44,001 nt of DNA from a virus: IMG/VR virus record IMGVR_UViG_3300023082_000017, positions 1 through 44,001 of that record. One strand, 5' to 3'. A program made the position numbers and the translations under genes. The notes under the pieces were generated by a model that ran no database searches, was not told the origin of the DNA, and saw only the letters and a program-made list of their open reading frames with translations. Positions within the stretch are counted from its first letter, which is position 1; every line of letters starts with the position of its first letter. Below, one piece after another: positions 39,565 to 44,001 of the stretch.

Positions 39565-39579
39565 TTCACGTTCTGTGAT
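39565..39579. promoter_or_regulatory. Repressor operator, imperfect copy
   Basis: TTCACG-TTC-TGTGAT matches the ATCACG-N3-CGTGAT pattern at the inner half-site bases. It lies 13 bases upstream of the repressor start on its own promoter side, as expected for autoregulation. Weaker than the two perfect copies. Confidence 0.45.
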
Positions 39580-39622
39580 AACCGCGCCACCAGCGCCCCC
39601 AACGTCATTGACACGAAATCTG

Positions 39623-39657
39623 TTGACTGGAACATCACGTATCGTGATACTCCGCCC
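39623..39657 (+). promoter_or_regulatory. Rightward early promoter with operator and leaderless start
   Basis: TTGACT (39623-39628), a 17-base spacer and GATACT (39646-39651) form a good sigma70-type promoter; 6 bases later comes the ATG at 39658, so the mRNA should be leaderless. The perfect operator ATCACG-TAT-CGTGAT (39634-39648) covers the spacer and overlaps the -10, so repressor binding must block polymerase. Confidence 0.85.
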
Positions 39658-39876
39658 ATGACCTCTACTGCGCTTGATTTCGCAATTCAGCATGTCGGCG
39701 GCGTCTCGAAGATGGCGCGGCGGTTGGGCGTGCGCCCGAATGTCGTCAGCAATTGGCGGAAGCGCGGTGTGCCCCCTGGCTGGGTGGTACGGGTTTCGAG
39801 GGCAACGGGCGGCACCGTTTCGTGTGACGCGCTCGACCCGGTTGCTTTCCCGCCTGCTGATGAACAGGCGGCTTGA
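39658..39876 (+). CDS. cro: Cro-like regulator
   Basis: A 72-residue DNA-binding protein of the YdaS/Cro type. The helix-turn-helix (VSKMARRLGVRPNVVSNWRK) fills residues ~16-35, followed by VPPGWVVRVSRATGG, typical of YdaS-like proteins. First gene of the divergent rightward transcript with a leaderless start on a repressor-controlled promoter. It should bind the same operators to favour lytic growth. Confidence 0.85.
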   Translation: MTSTALDFAIQHVGGVSKMARRLGVRPNVVSNWRKRGVPPGWVVRVSRATGGTVSCDALDPVAFPPADEQAA

Positions 39877-40004
39877 CGCAGATTTTCCAGACGTGCGGCT
39901 GGACGTGTGACTCGCACAGCGCCGCTCCGTGATGATCCGCAGGTTTTGTTTTTGTTGTCCCTGATGTCCATAGCCGCAGTGTTGCAGCCCACGAGATTCC
40001 CCGC
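39877..40004 (+). other. Gap between cro-like and CII-like genes
   Basis: A 128-base gap. It includes a T-rich stretch (tttgtttttgttg, about 39945-39957) but no clear hairpin, gene or promoter was identified. It is where nut-like or CII-response sites would be expected; none was recognised. Confidence 0.4.
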
Positions 40005-40586
40005 ATGAAGTCCAATCCTCAGCCATCCCGCTCAGCCGCCCTCATGGAGCTGACGGCGCGCGCCGTCCGAGACACCCGCGATGGGGTCGTGGGCTTCGCC
40101 GACCGCGTCGCTGATCATTACCTGGAGAACACAGCGGAAGAGCATCGCCGGGTGCCGCTTAAGCCGCTACTGGGCGATATCAACCAGATCAGCGCCGCGC
40201 AGAAGGCAAATCGCCAGACGGTGGACCGGTATATCAAGGGCGAAGTGAAAACCTTCCCCTGCGATCTTGAGGAAGCCTGGGTTGCCGCATTGCAGCCACC
40301 GTTCCGGGACGAGGCATTGAGTCTCCTTTCCGGTCGGCATGGTCTGCTTGCCGCGAAAGCGCGTAGCCCGCGCGAGGCTTTGGAAAGCCTTTCGGATGCC
40401 ACGCACGCGTTCAGTGATTTCCTTGGCCGTATGGCCCCGATTGTTGCCGATGGTGTTATCGACGAACGCGATCAGCCTTATTTGAAGCCCGCCCTGGCCG
40501 AGCTCGCGGAGTTGCAGGCGGCGATGGCGAGCATTCAGGCGCAGCTGACCGCAGCGCTCCCCGGCTCTCCTGGCGAGAGGAAGTGA
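40005..40586 (+). CDS. Phage regulatory protein, CII/CP76-like position
   Basis: A 193-residue protein. The first ~100 residues resemble regulatory proteins following cro in related phages: LKPLLGDINQISAAQKANRQTVDRYIKGEVKTF contains a possible recognition helix, read in parts. The second half is long helix (LESLSDATHAFSDFLG, PALAELAELQAAMASIQAQL). Phage CII-type regulators of this class set the lysis-lysogeny choice and activate repressor synthesis. The family assignment is by position and layout. Confidence 0.5.
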   Translation: MKSNPQPSRSAALMELTARAVRDTRDGVVGFADRVADHYLENTAEEHRRVPLKPLLGDINQISAAQKANRQTVDRYIKGEVKTFPCDLEEAWVAALQPPFRDEALSLLSGRHGLLAAKARSPREALESLSDATHAFSDFLGRMAPIVADGVIDERDQPYLKPALAELAELQAAMASIQAQLTAALPGSPGERK

Positions 40587-40587
40587 C

Positions 40588-40821
40588 GTGGACCCCATCG
40601 ACCGCGCGCAGGCGCGACAAATGGAAGAGATTGAACAAGCGCTCGCCGGACGACCGGTGCGTGCTCCCGGCCCACGCGAATGCACGCGGCCCGACTGCGA
40701 CGAAGTCATCAGTGATATTCGACGGGGCATGGGCGCGCAGCTCTGCCTCCATCACCAGCGTTTGCTCGAACGGGGGGCGAAACCATGGCAAGTCAGCACC
40801 GCCGGGCGTACCGGCCGATAA
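40588..40821 (+). CDS. TraR/DksA-like zinc-finger protein
   Basis: A 77-residue protein, GTG start one base after the previous stop. After a helix with RAQARQMEEIEQAL comes a zinc-finger segment (CTRPDCDEVISDIRRGMGAQ then LCLHHQ), with Cys and His spaced like the DksA/TraR finger, but with one Cys replaced by His. Phage TraR-like proteins bind RNA polymerase at the secondary channel and change host promoter use. Overlaps the next gene by 37 bases. Confidence 0.6.
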   Translation: MDPIDRAQARQMEEIEQALAGRPVRAPGPRECTRPDCDEVISDIRRGMGAQLCLHHQRLLERGAKPWQVSTAGRTGR

Positions 40822-40979
40822 ATGAACGTGAGCGTGCCGCCATGGAGCGGGCGAAGTCGGCGATCGCCTATTTCCAGCAGCACGGACACATCCCAGAGCA
40901 AAAGGCGGAGCACGCCTCGGTGCTAAAGACGCCACCCGGTGACCTACAGGGTCGCCTCGAATTGAAGGTAGTTCCGTGA
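40785..40979 (+). CDS. Small early-right protein
   Basis: A 64-residue basic protein (MASQHRRAYRPINERERAAM start; helix ERAKSAIAYFQQH). Function unknown. It overlaps neighbours on both sides (37 bases and 4 bases), consistent with an early operon of coupled small genes. Confidence 0.5.
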   Translation: MASQHRRAYRPINERERAAMERAKSAIAYFQQHGHIPEQKAEHASVLKTPPGDLQGRLELKVVP

Positions 40980-41275
40980 GCAACAAGAAGTGGGTGAGCC
41001 CTGTCCCAGCCGGCATCGGCCGTGGAGCGCGAGTATTTCGCCCAGGCCGCGACATCGTCGTTGTGACCGATTACATCCTCGAGCGCGCAAGCCTGGGACT
41101 CGGTGTTCGTGCCTACCGCTGGCCGGACGGCACCGTCGCCGTGGTGACTCGGGATGGCCGCGAAGATGCCATGCTCGAGTCCGCTTCACCGCGAGCTCTC
41201 ATGGGGACGTATGCCCGCGGATGTACCTTCGCCGATGTTCGCGGCGACCTTCAGTATGAGGGCGTTGCGGCATGA
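40976..41275 (+). CDS. Small early-right protein
   Basis: A 99-residue protein with a GTG start overlapping the previous stop (GTGA). Predicted beta content (DIVVVTDYILERASLGLGVR, TVAVVTRDG). Function unknown; it lies directly before the primase and is coupled to it by ATGA, suggesting a replication accessory role. Confidence 0.55.
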   Translation: MSNKKWVSPVPAGIGRGARVFRPGRDIVVVTDYILERASLGLGVRAYRWPDGTVAVVTRDGREDAMLESASPRALMGTYARGCTFADVRGDLQYEGVAA

Positions 41276-42318
41276 TCAACGTGGCGTCTCTCCTTGACCG
41301 TATCGACCTGGTCGACGTTATCGAGCGCAACGGCGTCGTCCTACGCAAGGCTGGCTCCGAATGGGTCGGTCTATGTCCCTTTCATGACGAGTCGTCGCCG
41401 TCGTTCTACGTCACTCCAGTGAAGGGCTTCGCTCACTGCTTTGGCTGTGGCTGGAACGGGAACGCCATCAGCTTCCTCATGCTGCGAAACGAGTACACGT
41501 TTATCGAGGCGTGCCACAAGCTGGGCGGCCACGATTCGGGCGCCGATGCGAAGCGTGCGACGTTCACCGCACCGCGTCGGCTTGATCGCCCTGTGGGTGA
41601 TGTGTGGGTGCCGATTTATCCGGTACCGCATGATGTCGCGCCGCCTTGGCTTGTCGGTGTCCCGGGGCGCGTCTGGAATATCAAAAAGTCACGATGGTGG
41701 GAACGCCTGGTGCCCGAGCGTGTGGATGCCTACAGGTCGGCGGAGGGCGCGATCATGGGCTACGTGCTTCGGACGTCCATCAAGGACGAGAAGATCACGC
41801 CGACAGTGACGTGGTGCATTGGCCCCAATGGCGAGGCGCAGTGGTGCCTCCAACCGTTTCCCGGCCCGCGGCCGTTGTGCGGGCTCGACGAGCTTGCCGC
41901 CCGGCCGAATGCGCCGGTGTTGGTCGTCGAGGGCGAGAAGTGCAAGTACGTCGCCGCCGAGGTGCTGCCTCAGTACGTCGTGATCACATGGCCTGGCGGC
42001 AGCCATGGTATTCGACACGCTGACTGGTCAGCACTATCCGGACGTGATGTCGTGCTGTGGCGCGACGCCGACGAGCCGGGCGTGCAAGCCATGCTGGGTT
42101 ACGAAGATCGCAGCGGCGCGCTCCATGAAGGCGTGGCGCAGCATGCGTTCCGCGCCGGTTGCGCGAGCCTGCGGATGGTGGACCCGACCGGAATGCCGAA
42201 GGGCTGGGATATCGCTGATGCGGTCCGTGACAGATGGACACCGAGGCAGATCGCGGCATGGGCGAAGTCGCGCGTTTGTCCGATCGAGATCGAGAAAACG
42301 GAGAGCATCGCCGTATGA
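41272..42318 (+). CDS. Replication primase, CHC2 zinc finger plus TOPRIM
   Basis: A 348-residue primase-type protein. The zinc ribbon is CPFHDE (Cys35, His38) and CFGCGWNGN (Cys56, Cys59), and the TOPRIM domain has VVEGEK (219-223) and WRDADEPG (263-270). The core RNA polymerase domain between them is short, so it may work with the helicase next door as a divided primase-helicase. It makes the RNA primers for phage DNA replication. The stop overlaps the helicase start by 4 bases. Confidence 0.92.
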   Translation: MINVASLLDRIDLVDVIERNGVVLRKAGSEWVGLCPFHDESSPSFYVTPVKGFAHCFGCGWNGNAISFLMLRNEYTFIEACHKLGGHDSGADAKRATFTAPRRLDRPVGDVWVPIYPVPHDVAPPWLVGVPGRVWNIKKSRWWERLVPERVDAYRSAEGAIMGYVLRTSIKDEKITPTVTWCIGPNGEAQWCLQPFPGPRPLCGLDELAARPNAPVLVVEGEKCKYVAAEVLPQYVVITWPGGSHGIRHADWSALSGRDVVLWRDADEPGVQAMLGYEDRSGALHEGVAQHAFRAGCASLRMVDPTGMPKGWDIADAVRDRWTPRQIAAWAKSRVCPIEIEKTESIAV

Positions 42319-43703
42319 ACGATCCCGCAAAGGTTGTAGTCCGACTCGGCGACAGGCGAGGGAAGGGCGGCGGAAACGGCGGCGGTCGCATGGGCAGCGG
42401 TGGCTCGGGCGGCGGTGACCGTGCGGGTGGTGATTGGCGACAGCGATTGCTGCGATCGCGTGAGGGTGATTGCAAAGCGACACTGCACAACCTGATGCTG
42501 ATCCTTGAGCATGACGACGACCTCACCGGGCTGTTTGCGCTCGATGAGTTCGCCAACCAGGTGACCATTACGCGTGCGCCGCCCTGGCGCGGTGGCAAGG
42601 CCGGCGAATGGCTGGAAACCGGCGCGACACAGCTGGCCGCATGGATCGGTCAGCCTGAAACCTATCAGTTGAGCGCCAAGTCCAGCATGGTGATGGAGGC
42701 CGTCGAGGCGACTGCCAATATCAACCGCCACCACCCTGTGCGCGAGTATCTCGACGGGTTGTCCTGGGACGGTGTCGAACGCATACCCACGCTCTTCCCG
42801 GCCTATTTCGGTACCGAGGACACACCCTATACGCGCGGCGTCGGTCTCATCTTCATGATCAGTGCGGTAGCGCGCATCCTGCAGCCAGGCTGCAAGGTCG
42901 ACACCATGCTTGTGCTCGAAGGCAAGCAGGGCGCTGGCAAAACACGCGTCACGCAGATGCTCTTCGGTGGCGACCGCTGGTATATGGATGCGCAACGCAG
43001 TCCCACCGAGAAGGATTTCTATCAGGACCTTCAGGGCAAATGGGGCGTTGAGATTGGCGAGCTGGTGTCTTTCACGAAGTCCGAAGCCAACAAGGTGAAG
43101 CAGACGCTGTCGGCCACATCAGATACGTACAGGCCGAGCTATGGCCGCTATTCGCGCACGTTCGCGCGCCAGTGCGTGTTCGTGGGCACGACCAACGAGG
43201 ATCAGCCGCTTCGTGATGCCACCGGCGCAAGGCGCTTCCTGCCTGTGCGCGTCGGCGTCGTTAACGTGGAAGAGATCCGCGTGCACCGCGATCAGCTATG
43301 GGCAGAGGCGGTGACGCGTTACCGACGGCATGAGTCCTGGTGGGACCTGCCCGAAGGCTCAGATGAGCAGCAGGAGGACAGGTATGCTGCTGACGCATGG
43401 GAAGAGCCGGTGGCACGCTGGCTGTGCGGCGGTCCTCGGGATCACTACGCCTGGCGTATCAAGTGCGAGAAGGGTGAAGACCCGATGGAGCGCGGCCAAG
43501 TGCTCGAGGTCAGTACGGCTGATATCCTCCTGTACGCACTGCACGTAGACCTTGGTCGGCAGGATCGCCAGATGCAGATGCGGGTAGCTGCTGTGATGAC
43601 CCGCTTCGGCTGGCCGAAGTTTCGCACGCGCGTTGGCGGACAACGGATGCACCTGTGGTACAGGCCCGATGATGAGCCTGATGACAGGGGAGGTCCGCCA
43701 TGA
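42315..43703 (+). CDS. VapE-type replication helicase
   Basis: A 462-residue SF3-like ATPase of the virulence-associated protein E family. After a Gly-rich, basic N-terminus (residues ~15-38), the core has Walker A LEGKQGAGKT (201-210), a Walker B-like WGVEIGEL (~243-250), sensor segment VGTTNED (~290-296) and an Arg finger TGARRFLPV. It should open the origin together with the primase. ATG 42315 overlaps the primase stop; the upstream in-frame ATG at 42234 lies inside the primase. It is the last gene before the repeat-rich, origin-like region. Confidence 0.92.
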   Translation: MNDPAKVVVRLGDRRGKGGGNGGGRMGSGGSGGGDRAGGDWRQRLLRSREGDCKATLHNLMLILEHDDDLTGLFALDEFANQVTITRAPPWRGGKAGEWLETGATQLAAWIGQPETYQLSAKSSMVMEAVEATANINRHHPVREYLDGLSWDGVERIPTLFPAYFGTEDTPYTRGVGLIFMISAVARILQPGCKVDTMLVLEGKQGAGKTRVTQMLFGGDRWYMDAQRSPTEKDFYQDLQGKWGVEIGELVSFTKSEANKVKQTLSATSDTYRPSYGRYSRTFARQCVFVGTTNEDQPLRDATGARRFLPVRVGVVNVEEIRVHRDQLWAEAVTRYRRHESWWDLPEGSDEQQEDRYAADAWEEPVARWLCGGPRDHYAWRIKCEKGEDPMERGQVLEVSTADILLYALHVDLGRQDRQMQMRVAAVMTRFGWPKFRTRVGGQRMHLWYRPDDEPDDRGGPP

Positions 43704-43706
43704 ATG

Positions 43707-43960
43707 GCCCAACCGTCCCAACCTTGGCCCAACCCCCGGCCCAACCTCTTAGACGTTGGGGGCCAACGGCTGTCCCAACCGTCCCAACCTTTCTCGCATG
43801 CGTACACACTACAGCCACAGCCTTTACCACTACACATATACGTAAACAGGTTAGGCAGGTTAGGCCGGTTGGGACAGACGTTGGGGGGCAAGGGATCGTG
43901 TGTCCCAACCTGTCGCGCGAGGGGTTGGGCCGGTTGGGCCACCGCCCGAACCTGAATGGA
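43707..43960. repeat. Repeat-rich region, candidate replication origin
   Basis: Nine-base units GTCCCAACC or GGCCCAACC occur five or more times in direct orientation before ~43790, and inverted forms (GGTTGGGAC, GGTTGGGCC, GGTTAGGC) recur after ~43848. Between them is an AT-richer stretch without repeats (about 43800-43845). A 12-base unit AGACGTTGGGGG occurs at 43751-43762 and 43876-43887. Iterons around an AT-rich core behind primase and helicase genes fit a replication origin, but the packaging region could also lie here. An 83-codon frame (43704-43955) through it is low-complexity and doubtful. Confidence 0.6.
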
Positions 43961-44001
43961 ATTCACGAGGAATTAACAATCCGTTCAGATTCGAAAGGGT
44001 C
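43876..44001. repeat. Terminal direct repeat joining the window ends
   Basis: These 126 bases are identical to bases 15-140, which shows that the two ends are the same locus of a circular or terminally redundant molecule, length about 43.86 kb. Base 14 differs from 43875, so the identity stops sharply at the AGACGTTGGGGG unit. Confidence 0.9.

Noticed and set aside
39553-40026. N-terminal extension of the repressor to 40026
   Set aside because: It would cover the divergent cro-like gene and the promoter-operator region; the HTH family starts at MDKKTLG (39552).
43704-43955. 83-codon reading frame in the repeat region
   Set aside because: The amino-acid repeats (QPSQP, RLGRLG) follow directly from the DNA iterons. 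The frame ends inside the terminal repeat and has no ribosome binding site of note.
43707-44001. CRISPR-like or guide-RNA array
   Set aside because: The repeats are about 9 bases, irregularly spaced and in both orientations, with no spacers of uniform length and no cas-like gene.

Overview
The window is essentially one complete genome of a temperate, long-tailed (siphovirus-like) phage or excised prophage. The last 126 bases (43876-44001) repeat bases 15-140 exactly, so the molecule closes on itself as a circle of about 43.86 kb. The high GC content and the gene types (lambda-like terminase, gpW, Rz/Rz1 spanins, VapE-type helicase, MASE1 protein) point to a gammaproteobacterial host, perhaps a Xanthomonadales relative. 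The host assignment is inference only. No tRNA, rRNA, CRISPR array or insertion sequence was seen.

Layout. (1) 269-24139, plus strand, late genes: small and large terminase, a Mor/C-family activator, gpW, portal, a fused ClpP-like protease and major capsid protein, head decoration, head-tail and tail completion proteins, major tail protein, gpZ-like protein, tape measure, tail-tip and baseplate proteins, then a lysis cassette (GH108 endolysin, a T4-lysozyme-lobe protein, holin candidates, Rz and nested Rz1). (2) 24194-26298: a small accessory gene, a large serine integrase on the minus strand, a dyad-symmetric attP candidate and a strong terminator. (3) 26285-36513, minus strand: a ~10 kb early-left operon of tightly overlapping small genes around a DHH phosphoesterase, an adenine methylase, a cytosine methylase and a DUF2303 protein, including three genes under 45 codons. 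(4) 36656-39876, immunity region: a secreted accessory protein, a MASE1 membrane pseudo-kinase placed behind the repressor gene, the repressor, and a divergent leaderless cro-like gene, with three related operators. (5) 40005-43703, plus strand: early-right regulators and replication genes (CHC2/TOPRIM primase, VapE-type helicase). (6) 43707-44001 running into 1-100: a repeat-rich, origin-like region.

How it may work together. The repressor binds ATCACG-N3-CGTGAT sites at the rightward promoter and upstream of the left operon. It lacks the Ser and Lys of the self-cleaving S24 domain, so ordinary RecA-stimulated autocleavage is unlikely, and the co-oriented MASE1 protein may provide another input. 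In lytic growth the Mor-like protein, encoded just after the terminase, is a good candidate to activate two matching promoters. Each has a 27-bp palindrome ending exactly 23 bases before a leaderless start codon: one opens the head-tail genes (3241), the other the lysis genes (21884). This resembles Mor/C control of Mu middle and late promoters, but sits in a lambda-like genome with no transposase. It is the most interesting candidate system in the window.
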